A stretch of DNA of 64,000 bases from Trematomus loennbergii (Eukaryota; Chordata; Actinopteri; Perciformes; Nototheniidae), in contig JAAOOA010000445.1 in the NCBI GenBank assembly GCA_012861695.1, positions 1-64,000 of the forward strand, in the 5' to 3' direction. Within the stretch, counting starts at the first letter, position 1. Each line of letters begins with the position of its first letter. Shown one piece after another: positions 47,701 to 60,791 of the stretch. The position numbers were made by a program, and so were the translations under genes. A model generated the notes under the pieces. It did no database searches and had not been told where the DNA came from. It saw only the letters and a list, made by a program, of their open reading frames with translations.

Positions 47701-49908
47701 GAGAGAGAGGGCGATCAAGAGAAGAGAAGGGATCAAGAGAAGAGAGAGAGGGCGATCAAGAGAAGAGAGAGAGAGAGGGCGATCAAGAGAAGAGAGAGGG
47801 CGATCAAGAGAAGAGAGAGGGCGATCAAGAGAAGAGAGAGAGGGCGATCAAGAGAAGAAGGGGATCAAGAGAAGAGAGAGAGGGCGATCAAGAGAAGAGA
47901 GAGAGAGGCGATCAAGAGAAGAGAGAGAGGGCGATCAAGAAGAGAGAGAGAGGGCAATCAAGAGGAGAGAGAGTGCGCGATCAAGAGGAGAGAGAGAGGG
48001 CGATCAAGAGGAAGAGAGCGGGCGATCAAGAGGAGAGAGAGTGCGCGATCAAGAGGAGAGAGAGAGGGTGATCAAGAGAGAGAGAGAGTGCGCGATCAAG
48101 AGGAGAGAGAGGGCGATCAAAGAAGAGAGAGAGAGGGCGATCAAGAGAAGAGAGAGGGCGATCAAGAGAAGAGAGAGATGGCGATCAAGAGAAGAAGGGG
48201 ATCAAGAGAAGAGAGAGAGGGCGATCAAGAGAAGAGAGAGAGAGGGCGATCAAGAGAAGAGAGAGAGGGCGATCAAGAGGAGAGAGAGAGGGCAATCAAG
48301 AGGAGAGAGAGTGCGCGATCAAGAGGAGAGAGAGAGGGCGATCAAGAGAGAGAGAGCGGGCGATCAAGAGGAGAGAGAGTGCGCGATCAAGAGGAGAGAG
48401 AGGGCGATCAAGAGGAGAGAGAGAGGGCGATCAAGAGGAGAGAGAGAGGGCGATCAAGAGAAGAAGGGGATCAAGAGAGAGAAGAGGGCGATCAAGAGAA
48501 GAGAGAGAGGGATCAAGAGGAGAGAGAGGGCGATCAAGAGGAGAGAGAGGGCGATCAAGAGGAGAGTGCGCGATCAAGAGGAGAGAGAGAGGGCGATCAA
48601 GAAAAGAGAGGGCGATCAAGAAGAGAGAGAGAGAGGGCGATCAAGAGAAAAGAAGAGGGCGATCAAGAGAGAGAGAGAGAGGGCGATCAAGAGAGAGAGA
48701 GTGCGCGATCAAGAGGAGAGAGAGAGGGCGATCAAGAGGAGAGAGAGCGGGCGATCAAGAGGAGAGAGAGGGGCGATCAAGAGGAGAGTGCGCGATCAAG
48801 AGGAGAGAGAGGGCGATCAAGAAAAGAGAGGGCGATCAAGAGAAGAGAGAGAGAGAGGGCGATCAAGAGAAGAGAGAGGGCGATCAAGAGAAGAGAGAGA
48901 GAGAGGGCGATCAAGAGAAGAGAGAGAGGGCGATCAAGAGAAGAGGGCGATCAAGAGAAGAGAGAGGGCGATCAAGAGGAGAGAGAGAGAGGGCGATCAA
49001 GAGAAGAGAGAGAGAGGGCGATCAAGGAAGAGAGAGAGGGCGATCAAGAGGAGAGAGAGAGGGCGATCAAGAGGAGAGAGAGGCGATCAAGAGGAGAGAG
49101 AGAGGGCGATCAAGAGGAGAGAGAGGGCGATCAAGAGAGAGAGAGGGGCGATCAAGAGGAGAGAGAGAGGGCGATCAAGAGGAGAGAGAGAGGGCGATCA
49201 AGAGGAGAGAGAGGGCGATCAAGAGGAGAGAGAGGGCGCGATCAAGAGGAGAGAGAGAGGGCGATCAAGAGGAGAGAGAGCGGGCGATCAAGAGGAGAGA
49301 GAGCGGGCGATCAAGAGGAGAGAGAGAGGGTGATCAAGAGGAGAGAGAGAGGGCGATCAAGAGGAGAGAGAGGGCGATCAAGAGAAGAGAGAGAGGGCGA
49401 TCAAGAGAAGAAGGGGATCGAGAGAAGAGAGAGAGGGCCATCAAGAGAAGAGAGAGAGAGAGGGCGATCAAGAGAAGAGAGAGGGCGATCAAGAGAGAGA
49501 GAGAGGGCGATCAAGAGAAGAAGGGGATCAAGAGAAGAGAGAGAGGGCGATCAAGAGAGAGAGAGAGAGGGCGATCAAGAGAAGAGAGAGAGGCGATCAA
49601 GAGGAGAGAGAGCGGAGAGAGAGCGGAGAGAGAGCGGGCGATCAAGAGGAGAGAGAGTGCGCGATCAAGAGGAGAGAGAGAGGGCGATCAAGAAGAGAGA
49701 GTGGGCGATCAAGAGAGAGAGAGAGGGCGATCAAGAGAAGAGAGGGCGATCAAGAGAAGAGAGAGAGGGCGATCAAGAGAAGAGAGAGAGAGGGCGATCA
49801 AGAGAGAGAGAGGCGATCAAGAGAGAGAGAGAGGGCGATCAAGAGGAGAGAGAGTGGGCGATCAAGAGAGAGAGGGCGAGCAAGAGAAGAGAGAGAGAAG
49901 AGAGAGAG
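44705..49908. repeat. 5.2-kb GA-rich minisatellite, 22-23-bp unit (GGGCGATCAAGAGAAGAGAG)
   Basis: Roughly 230 copies of GGGCGATCAAGAGAAGAGAG plus 2-4 bases, with variants AAGAGGAGAG, GTGCGCGATC, GCGGGCGATC and AAGAAGGGGATC. The + strand is almost pure purine except for CGATC in each unit. Stops are rare, so all three + frames stay open for hundreds of codons (for example 47596-49989) and encode rotations of GRSREER, EGDQEKR and RAIKRRE. The unit length is not a multiple of three and the frames overlap, so these are not treated as genes. Higher-order blocks of several hundred bases with the same run of variants are visible. Confidence 0.95.
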
Positions 49909-50528
49909 GGTTTGGTAACGATGCAGCCATCAACACATCTAAGCGTATTATGGGTTGTCATCAAATGCCGTTGCCATGGCGACAGATAATTCACCATCAA
50001 GTTAGTTCAAAAGTTTGTAGTTCAAATATTCTGCTGCTTTCCCAAGCCTTTTTACTTTCTTTTCTCATCTTAATACAAATTCATTCACTACTACCTACAT
50101 CTGATATTTAACTCCTTCAGCCTATTTTCAGCTGCAGAAACCATTCAACTATTACATTATTCGGCTATTTCAGGACATCAAGGCTATACATGTTTTTTTA
50201 AACCTTTTCTTTTAAATATTAAGCTTTTTCTGCATTTTTTTGCTAAAAGCAGCTACCATTCAGCTAATAACATATTCAGCTTTTTCTGCATTTTCAGCTA
50301 AATTAATTCACAGTTTACAGCATTCGCACGCATTTTCTGCAGGAACAGCATTTTCTAGTTTTGAATTATATCTCAAAATTTACATTTTACTTGAATTTTA
50401 CTAGAATTTGAGTTTTTACTCTGAATTTAGATTTTCTTTAAGAATTGACTTTTGTCTCAGAATGTTTACGTTTTAAAAATGATTGACTTTTTTTCTAAAA
50501 AAAATATGTTTCTCATATATTACTTTTT

Positions 50529-52525
50529 TAGTGCGAATGCTGTGCCACAGCATTCCACTATAGTACTTCAATTTCTTTATTCTTCCCCTTATTTCACCAA
50601 TACTTTGGCTCTCCATAGCTTCAGCTTACTTTCAGCTACAGAAACCATTCAAATATCAAACTATTCAGCCTGTTCAGGAATCGATGGGAAACCTTCAACT
50701 TTTTAAAAATATTTTATACTTTTTGAAATATTCAGCTTTTTAAACTCTTTTTTTTAACATTGAAGTCAATGGGAGATGCCTTCAAATCCTCTTTTCCTAC
50801 ACTTTGCGCCAAATGCTACTCCTTCCACATACTTTCAGCTAGACACTTCATTCCAACTTTAAAATGATCACAACACCTTCAGCTATTCAAACTTGACTTT
50901 TATTTTTGATATCTTTTACACTTTTTGAGATTATTAACTTTGTTTGGAGCTTGGTAAAGAGGCTTTCTTCAGATTTTAACATTAGTGTGGATGGAGCAGC
51001 TCGTTAAGTCTAGAGTGCTTTGATCTCAAAACAGAGTGCAGCAGTTCTTCAAATTCTCCCCCAAAAATGTTTTAAACTTGCCATAATTCCCAAACCCTAC
51101 ACTCCTCAGACATATTTTTTCATGAAAAACGTAGGAAAACCTCTCCTAGGTTGGAAAATGACACATAATTAAACAAAATAATTAAACAAAATGCCTCTTG
51201 AGGGCATGAAGTGACAAAAACGTTCAACATGTCTCCATTAAAGCCCATTGTAATTTCAGGCAGATATTTCCTCACAGCAGCAGCCGCACACCTTTCTTAA
51301 ACTGCCAAAAAGGCCACATTATTAACCCGAAAGTACACAAAAATTACACTTCAGATACTCAACTTCCTTGACATGCTTCACGTTTTGAAATTTCACAGAT
51401 ATCTGTTATCGTTCTTCCACAAAACGTTCACATGTAAGAGGTTCATCTCTCATTCAGAACAATGAAACCTTTGAAGTCTAGGCACCTCGTTAGCTCAATG
51501 ATGAACACCTGTGCAATGGAACACGATGATGTCATCACTCCAACTGACAGCAGTCAGTTCTAACTATTCCTTTCATACTCACACACACACACACACACAC
51601 ACACACTCTCTCTCTCTCTCACAAACTTTCTCTTCAAAAAGTGCTCAAAATTCACATGTGTGCTAACAGTCCAGCCGTGAAGACATCTACGAGACAGTTT
51701 TGAGATTTCTTAAAATGCCGTTGCCATGGCAACACAATGCTCGCCATGAAACACGATGTCGCTGTAAATCCAATGGACACGGTCCGATCGTCCCCCAATC
51801 TTCACTTGTACATCACCGGTCCATGCCAAATCTGAGATCTCACCATATGCCATTTCCATGGAAACGCATCCCTCGCCATAAAAGACGACGTCGCTATAAC
51901 TCCTATGAAAATGTTAAAAAAGTGCTCAAACTTCACATGTGTGCTAACAGTCCAGCCGTGAAGACATCTACGGGACAGTTTTGAGATTTCTTCAAATGCC
52001 GTTGGCATGGCGACAGACCACTCGCCATGAAGCACGATGTCGCTGTAAGTCCAATGGACACGGTCCGATCGTCCCCCAATCTTCACTTGTATATCACCGG
52101 TCCATGCCTCAACAGCTCTACGCCAAATCTGAGATCTCACCATATGCCGTTTCCATGGAAACGCATCCCTCGCCATAAAAGACGATGTCGCTATAACTCC
52201 TATGAAAATGTTCTAAAAGTGCTCAAACTTCACATGTGTGCTAACAGTCCAGCCGTGAAGACATCTACGAGACAGTTTTGAGATTTCTTCAAATGCCGTT
52301 GGCATGGCGACAGATAATTCACCATCAACTTAGTTCAAAGGTTTGCAGTTCAAATATTCTGCTGCTTTTCCAAGCCTTTTTACTTTCTTTTCTTCTCTCA
52401 TCACACATCCAAGCCCCCAGTGTTCATGTATCATTTCAATCTAAATTCTTCACTTTCTTCTTACACATTACTTTTCAGCATAAAGCATTCCCACTAGCAA
52501 TTTCTTCAGGAATTGCATTCTCTAG
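50529..52525 (+). mobile_element. Helitron-like element, second copy
   Basis: It starts TAGTGCGAATGCTGTGCCAC and ends GGAATTGCATTCTCTAG at 52525, followed by TT. 50560-51190 matches 43400-44050 closely. It holds a CA/CT microsatellite at 51583-51621 and minus-strand units of the GCCATGG repeat (51700-52310). No coding capacity. Confidence 0.5.
51660..52315 (-). repeat. GCCATGG repeat units inside the Helitron-like element
   Basis: Reverse-complement units related to 9560-9750 (GAAATCTCAAAACTG, CTGTTAGCACACATGTGAA). Three successive units share AACAGTCCAGCCGTGAAGAC, which links the two repeat families. Confidence 0.7.
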
Positions 52526-52528
52526 TTA

Positions 52529-52784
52529 GTGCGAATGCTGTGCGAATATTCTGCTTTCCCAAGCCTTTCTTTTCTCTTTTTAATACAAATTCATTCACTA
52601 CTACTTACATCTGATATTTAACTACTTCAGCCTATTTTCAGCTGCAGCTTTTTCTGCATTTTTGTAGCTAAAAGCAGCTACCATTCAGCTAATAACATAA
52701 TCAGCTTTTTCAGCTAAATTCAGCCTCAAATGTTCACAGTTTACAGCATTCTTACGCATTTTCTGCAGGAAATGCATTTTCTAG
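52529..52784 (+). mobile_element. Helitron-like element, third short copy
   Basis: It starts TAGTGCGAATGCTGTGCG directly after the previous CTAG end and finishes GCATTTTCTGCAGGAAATGC-ATTTTCTAG at 52784. It is the clearest 3' hairpin of the three. Confidence 0.5.
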
Positions 52785-53095
52785 TTTCACCTAATGTTGG
52801 TTTTCTTCTCAGATTGACTTTTTTTCAGAATTGACTTTTTTTATACAACTTGGGTGACCCCTACTAAACATTTCTAACATAAACGTTGGGGTCTCAACAT
52901 GTCTAGGTTCACTGCTGGAAGAAGACTATATAATACAATTATTATTTAAATACGAAAATAATACTAAAATAAAACAATTATTAAAATAAGACAATAATAA
53001 TGAAATAGATCAAATAAAATAACAATATAATTCAATCTAAAGGAAAAGTGATAGATGTTGTTTAATTTTTGTTTAGGATAAATAAGTGTTGGCAG

Positions 53096-53188
53096 AGGCT
53101 GACGTCTTACCTTCACACTCGTAAATCTCCTCCTTACGTCATCAACCTGGACCCCGCCGTGCACGAGGGGCCCTTCCCTGCTAACATC
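53096..53188 (+). pseudogene. gpn1: gpn1 second exon, cut by a CA microsatellite
   Basis: After an acceptor TGTTGGCAG the exon reads [20 protein letters not shown] and then [11 protein letters not shown]. This is the segment right after the P-loop of GPN1, an essential GTPase for RNA polymerase II assembly and nuclear import. NLDPAVHE is highly conserved in the family, and the exon starts with RLT, matching the TFVQ end of the exon at 20710. After PANI the normal switch sequence is missing and a CA repeat begins. The normal V of HEVPF is G here. I infer a truncated, non-functional exon. The middle exons, including the Gly-Pro-Asn loop, were not found. Confidence 0.8.
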
Positions 53189-53882
<694 letters not shown>

Positions 53883-54180
53883 GGCAAGGCAAGGCAAGGC
53901 AAGTTTATTTATATAGCACCTTTCAACACAAGGCAATTCAAAGTGCTTTACAAAAATGGAAGACATTAAGAAAATGGCATTTAAAATCAGTCATTAAAAA
54001 GAAAAGATAATAAAATAAACATTAAAAGAAAAAATACATGGATAAAAGTTACAGTGCAGTTTAAGGAATAGTTCAATTAAAAGCAGCGGCAAAAAGAAAA
54101 GTCTTCAGCCTGGATTTAAAAGTAGTCAGAGTTGCAGCGGACCTGCAGGTGGGGGCTGGTGAACGGTATGGTCACTGTTT
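53883..54180 (-). mobile_element. LINE 3' end fragment (TTGCC tail)
   Basis: On the minus strand it ends CTTTGAATTGCCTTGTGTTG, then TATATAAATAAACTTGCC, with four TTGCC repeats, a typical L2-like 3' terminus in fish. It is strongly 5'-truncated. Confidence 0.7.
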
Positions 54181-55378
54181 GTTTGTTTAAAAAGGACTCG
54201 GAGGGCTACACACTACACATTCTTCTTGGATTTTTTAACACCATAGTCCCTAATATATTTGTAGAAAGGCAGGAAATTGAATTAAATCGGAAAAATGTTT
54301 AATTATGGAGGACCCCCTGTTTCGTCCTCCCCCCCCCCCACTTCTCAAACCAAAGTTACACCCTTGGATTTTAAACAAAGGCACGTGACCTCAACAATAT
54401 TAGAACAAATATATATTTGTATTTATTTTAGGATCTTAAAATCAGACCTGTTTTTTAAATGAAATCTGACGGCAGCAGGCAGCTCTGATCACCTAATGAT
54501 AAATGCGCCACACCTAATCGCCGGCCATTCTGCCACAGCTCCCTCTATACAAATCAAACTGTAGACGGTGTGAAAGCACCTATTGTTTTAAATAATGGTC
54601 GGAATGTGAGCCTCTCAATTACCGTGGGACAGCAGAGAACTCTAAACAAAAATGTTCAATCAATAAAGTAACATCTTATCTTATCTTATCTTAATAATAT
54701 CTTCATATTAATAATAATAATAAATCATACAGTATGGGAGCAGGAAACACCAAAAAAAATATTACAAACATATACTGCATATTAAAGCAAACTATTGTAA
54801 AGGTAAAAGTATGAGCATAACAAATAAAGAATTGTAAACATTTACATTATTATTATGATTATTTAATATATAAAGACTATATATTATTGAATTACAAGAT
54901 TAGATATACTTTATTTGATCTAAAATATTGATGTTTTTTCGTTATACTGTAGTAGCCTGTGAAAACCATAACAAATATGTGTTCAAATGCTCTTCACCAA
55001 AACACAACTGAAGTACTGAAAGTCCATGAAACTTGTCTTTCTGTATTTGTGAATGAAGCGCCATCTCATGCTTAAATCCTGAAATTGAAAATCTGGCAAC
55101 GCCCTCTTGGAAAATAGTGGGAGGGCTTAACATTCCCAGCCGCTGGGATCCCTTGGGTTTTTGGCAGGAATCTGTTGGCTGGAGTCCTTTCTACAGTGCT
55201 AAATCTGTATGTATACTGTATACACTGTAAAAAGAAACATTGTACTCTGCAAAAAAACTTGTGTACAGTGTGAAGAAACACACTTAAACTCTGAAAAAAA
55301 AGTTATACACTAAATGAAAATCCAAAAAAAAAAACACACACTTGAAATCTGAAGGTCATCCTTTTTTTTCCTTCCTAG
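54181..55378. other. Non-coding interval, possible gpn1 intron
   Basis: AT-rich. A retroposon tail (TTATC repeats) lies at about 54667-54692. No gpn1 exon was recognised between 53188 and 55379. Confidence 0.45.
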
Positions 55379-55485
55379 CAACGGAGGAGAGCAAAGAGAC
55401 GGATGGCTTCGGAAACTTCCTGAAGGACAGGAAGGAAGTGATTCAGGTCCGAAACGGAAAGTGTGGGACCCCCGAGGACCCGTGA
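55379..55485 (+). pseudogene. gpn1: Probable gpn1 last exon
   Basis: After a strong acceptor (a T-rich tract then CTTCCTAG at 55378) the frame reads TEESKETDGFGNFLKDRKEV and then IQVRNGKCGTPEDP with TGA at 55483. GPN1 proteins end with an acidic tail containing TEES-x-E-x-x-x-F-x-NF, which fits the first 14 residues. The end after NF differs from what I know. The order relative to the other two exons is right. The exon may itself be functional in a shorter transcript, but the missing core makes that unlikely to give a GTPase. An internal CAG/GTCCGA could also act as a donor. Confidence 0.5.
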
Positions 55486-55725
55486 CCTCTAACCTTTGAC
55501 CCCTGACCTCTAACCCAGAATCTCTGGAAACTGCAGAACGTTTTCCCTCCCACTTTCTGTTTGATCAGGTGACCTGGCTCGGTGAAGCTGATTGGCTGCT
55601 CCTTCCCCTTAAAGAAAGTTATATTTTTATACGGAAAGACTCTTCTATTCTGCTCTTCTTTAATCGTTTTCTTTAATGTTTGTAAAAGCACTGAATGGAT
55701 GACCTGCAAAATAAAAGTGAGCTTT
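55486..55725 (+). terminator. gpn1: 3' UTR and poly(A) signal of the gpn1 remnant
   Basis: AATAAA lies at 55710-55715, about 225 bases after the stop, with a GT-rich stretch (TTTGGTTTGAATTG) just downstream. The spacing and composition fit a real vertebrate 3' end. Confidence 0.5.
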
Positions 55726-56370
55726 AAGTTCAGATTTGGTTTGAATTGAATCATCTTTTTGTGACTTTGCACCGTTCTCATGATCCCACCTCGAGGCTGC
55801 AGGAGAGGTTTTTAACTGCAAACATAACTTTCTTCATGTTTTAATCTTACTCTTATATTTCCATACATCTGACTTTTCTTCTACAGAAGAGAGCTCTAGC
55901 AAATATAAACAACAATAATTTATCAACTCACACATTCAAAATGTTTTTGTTGCATTTTATACTATTTTACGTGTTTTATTCTATTGTATATTATTAGTTG
56001 TATTTATTTTTATTTAATTCATTTTTATTTATTTAATTATATTCTGTTTAATTTTTAATTTGTTTTAATAGGTTCTATTTAATAATTGTTTACCTTTTTT
56101 TATAACACACTCAATTTAATTGTATTATATTTTATTCATATTTTAATATTTAATTTTTTTTTCTTCACATGTGATTTAAAAAAAATGTTTTGTATTATAT
56201 TACTAATATTTGATCTTTATTAATTCTGTTTCTTATAAACACCCTAATGTTTGTTGTTCCTGCTGAATCCCCCACACACACAGTATTGCTAAAGCTCTGT
56301 ATAGTTGCAACAACTATACACAAATAAACAGTTATAAACTAACTGCTAAGAATTTGAACATTAATCTTAA
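55726..56370. other. AT-rich non-coding interval
   Basis: Long TTTATTTTATTTAATT-like runs. No gene. Confidence 0.5.
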
Positions 56371-56640
56371 AGGTCCCATGTCATGCTTTTCCGGTTATTA
56401 CCCGTTCCCTTGTGTGTTATGAAGCTTTTTCTGCATGTAAACGGTCTGCAGAGTCACAAACCCTCAAAGTACACCCTGTAGCGAGTAAAACTCTAACACA
56501 GAAAATACCTGTCTATGCTGCCCCAGTGAGAGTGAATACACATACTATACAAACTAGAATTGTCACCGTTATTAACTTGTGTTATGTCTTCCTTATTGCA
56601 ATAGTAATTGTTATATGTGTGCACATGTAGGCCTACGTTT
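56371..56640. mobile_element. TTAA-type MITE left end
   Basis: It begins TTAA then AGGTCCCATGTCATGC, similar to the ends of the MITE at 7390-7743. No matching right end was found. Confidence 0.45.
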
Positions 56641-57219
56641 TAAGTTTTGGCTATAGGTTGTTGCTGAGTAACGCTAAAGTAATGTAAAGAGGAATGAACA
56701 TCCGGCGTATTCATGTTCTGTATGAACTGTAAACTCCGAGACAAAGTACAATTTGTGATATTGGGCTGAATAAAAAAAACTTTGATGGATTTTGCCAAAG
56801 AAGTACACTTAATTTCAGAGCGCTCAAGAGCCAGATTTAAATGTTAATTAGCGCCAACAATGGTGTTGCTATTAAAGGTTTGCTACTACCTAAAACAAAA
56901 AAATATGGGAAATGTTTGGCATTTAAATGACTTAAATTGTTGATAAAAATAGTTTCCAGAAAGTTATTATTGAGTGACATCCAGCAGTAAAATAAGGGAA
57001 CGACATGTTTATAATATGCTGCAAAACACAACAAATATGCAGGGTTGTGAGTCTGTATTTAAGGCCTTTTTTATTTTGGTACAGTCTGATCATTTTAACA
57101 AAAGAGAACAGAATCAAACTGAAAACACGGTACATATTTTCTGGATACATGAATCATTGGTTCTTCTTTTAGACCAGAACAGACTAACTCAACAGGAACT
57201 ATAAAAAAACATCCCAAAC

Positions 57220-58499
57220 GAAGTTTAAAGTCACAACATTTTATTAACCAAAACAGATTATTTGAGAAACTAGTCGGCAGATTAATGAACAGTGAAACTA
57301 AATTCCATCAATGCAGCTTAACAAGGCTAGCAGTTTAAACCTGGACATATACTATTTTATAAAAGGAATAGCAAGGCTATTAGAAAGCCATGGTTGAAAC
57401 ACAGAATAGTAAAACATTTCTTCATAGTTCAGGAACCATTACAAACATGAATTAAATTGGAGAAACAGCATCTCTGTGGCCTTGTGTTGGCATAGTGTGA
57501 ACGCTGGTTAGAACATACAAAACTGCACTTTTCATACAGCACGTGCAGCTCAAAGTCCGTTACAAAATGGCGACACATCACAAGTTAAAAATAAACAACA
57601 AGAAAGTCCCCTCAGATGTTAAGACCTTTACAGATACATGCAGCAAAATATAACATTTTATCAGGTAAAAGGTGGGATAGGTAATTTTGGAGAAACCAGC
57701 TTGAGTGTGCTAGAATTTGAAAATACACAGCCGGAAGAAATCTGCTACTTCCTTATAGAGCCCCTCCTCCAACACACACGATTGCGCACATGACCAATGA
57801 GGGCATGAGATAAGTTTGTGCACAGATGGAAGGCTGACAGGCAGGTAGGCCATCCAGTTATTTTAGCCGGCCGGCTCAGATGATTGGTTGTACTTTTTAC
57901 AGTACTACAGCTTCCACAGATGATATTTATTTATGGATTTTTTGTCAAAGGACTTCAGATATTCATTGCTATCGGGATGTTAAGAGCATTCCATGGAATA
58001 TAACAAAAAGTGTATCTCGAGCCGGTTTCTCAAACGTACATACCCTACCTTTATGAGACACAAGGAGGTAAAAGGTATGATAAAAACAAATGAAATACAG
58101 AAAAAAAACATGATTTATCTCGGAAAGATAAGACACAAGAAAAGTGAATAGATGCAACAATATAAAACCCTATAAAGTAAAGTGAACATATAGGTACAAC
58201 AGAAATATAAATACAAATGTATAGTAATAAAGACGTCATAATTCTAATAAAGGTTAAACGATTAAAATATAAAGAAGCCAACGTAAAAATAAATGTTGTT
58301 ATTGAAAGTGTTAAATGACTAATATAAGATAAAACCCTTCCTATATCATAAATAAAACAATATAAAAGTAGGTAAATAATAAAGACTAAAAGACCATTTA
58401 AAGGGGGAGGTTGCTAATCAAAAATAATCTAAAACGAGACATAAAACAGTGACTCTGTGAATTGAAGTCTGTTAGTCAGACTTCAATTCAGAAAGACTC
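57220..58499 (-). repeat. Zinc-finger 3' tail, copy C
   Basis: Reverse complement of the tails at 3720-4790 and 35160-36000. It lacks about 200 bp that includes the LAFY-coding L2 part, and it contains the MITE at 57670-58050. It does not continue into the L2 LINE found in copies A and B. Confidence 0.8.
57670..58050. mobile_element. TTAA-target MITE, family 1, copy 2 (381 bp)
   Basis: Same family as 2272-2650, with ends AGGTGGGATAGGTAA and TACCCTACCT. The flanks are TAAA and TTAT, decayed from TTAA. The paralogous copy A position (about 4318) reads ATCTTAACCTG without the element. Confidence 0.8.
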
Positions 58500-58503
58500 T
58501 TAA

Positions 58504-59631
58504 CCTGTGAAGCCCCATTCCCCAAAAACACATCACTGCAAGAAACAGCGTCTGAGGGCTTCTTAATATTCAAAAACCTATGAATGCGTCATACCCAACT
58601 AACAGGAAGAAACTCAGCTACCTGACGATACGAACCATTTTTACCGAAACAAAACACAACTCTCACAAGAAGCGTCTAAATGAGCCCTGAGCGAAAAAAT
58701 GCTATTGCTCTTAGCACAGAACTCACAGCTTAAATACCCTTATTACTCATCATATCTGCAAAAACAACATATCGATTAGCAAGCTGAGATTCCATAGATT
58801 CCAGAAATATTAGTATCATCACTGAGCGATCCGAACTCGCGACAGGGGAAGTGAAAACAGACATCACAACACTTAGCTTCACGGAGGAAGCTTCTTACCT
58901 TAGCGGTTGTTCTGATCAAAATGTGTGTTCAATGGCATCAAAACGATAAAAACGCTGCTGAAGGTTAATCCAATGGTTAATCCAATGTGTCTGTGTCACT
59001 TTGAAATGATTACTGATAATCCATCTTCATATTTACTAGTTTGAGCCTAGTTTTCAGAGCATAACATTGCTTTCGACTGCGTGCGCATAGCTCTCACTTG
59101 TCAATGGTAACGTGTGTGTGTATGTGGAACTTCCCCTTCTATTCTATTGGCTCTAACGGTTGAAAAGACCCAAATTACCCCAAAGGTGGTTTTTTTTGTG
59201 CTAAACCTCTCTAAAAAGGTAAAATGTCACTTGTTTTGCATCAACGTTGATACAGGGTACTTATGTTATAGTTTGGATTCCTCAAGCTTTTAGTCTATCG
59301 CATCATTCAAGGGTGGTTTTCACCCTTTTTTTTATATTTTATGTATGCACCATGACATCAAGTCAAATTCCTAGTATGTGCGAACCTACCTGGCAATAAA
59401 CCTGATTCTGATTCTGATTTAAATGTTTTTACTATGTTCAATCTGAATTTACTTTACAATAAAACAATTATATATTGATTCTGACTCTTCTACATCCAAC
59501 TCACAGGTTTATCATTGCTTTGAGAAAAAAGATTATTAATTTACCCCTTTAGAAGTGAAGTTATGTTAATTTGTTCTGGGAATGTCATTTTCGAGCCTGA
59601 GGCCTGAAAAACAGGCTTGGGGCTTAACAGG
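58504..59631. mobile_element. TTAA-target element, family 3, copy 2 (1128 bp)
   Basis: TTAA at 58500-58503 and 59632-59635, with tips CCTGTGAAGCCCC and GGGGCTTAACAGG. The empty site in copy A (about 3740) reads ATTTTAAGAGTC. It is opposite in orientation to 29833-30908 and carries a nested 5'-truncated retroposon tail at about 59338-59421 (AATAAACCTGATTCTGATTC). Confidence 0.9.
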
Positions 59632-59693
59632 TTAAAATATAACAAACCAGCTCTCAGGACATCAGGAGGAGGAAACAGCTAGCTTGGCTCTCA

Positions 59694-60725
<1,032 letters not shown>

Positions 60726-60791
60726 CTAAAACACACGGACAGAGAAAGAGAGAAAGTAAATCTAAAAAGCATAAATACATATACAGTTAAC

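Larger units (their letters stand above)
43319..50358 (+). mobile_element. Helitron-like element carrying a giant minisatellite
   Basis: The left side is TAGTGCGAATGCTGTGCCAC, with a palindrome GAATGCTGTG-C-CACAGCATTC, present twice in tandem (43319 and 43370). The right side is GCACGCATTTTCTGCAGGAA then ACAGCATTTTCTAG ending at 50358. An imperfect palindrome just before a terminal CTAG followed by T is the expected 3' structure of a Helitron. Related elements follow at 50529-52525 and 52529-52784. The usual 5' TC end was not confirmed and no Rep/helicase is present, so the class is tentative. Confidence 0.5.

Noticed and set aside
47596..49989. 797-codon + strand ORF rich in RERAIKRRE
   Set aside because: It is produced by the stop-poor 22-23-bp minisatellite. 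The other two frames are equally open and the unit length is not a multiple of three.
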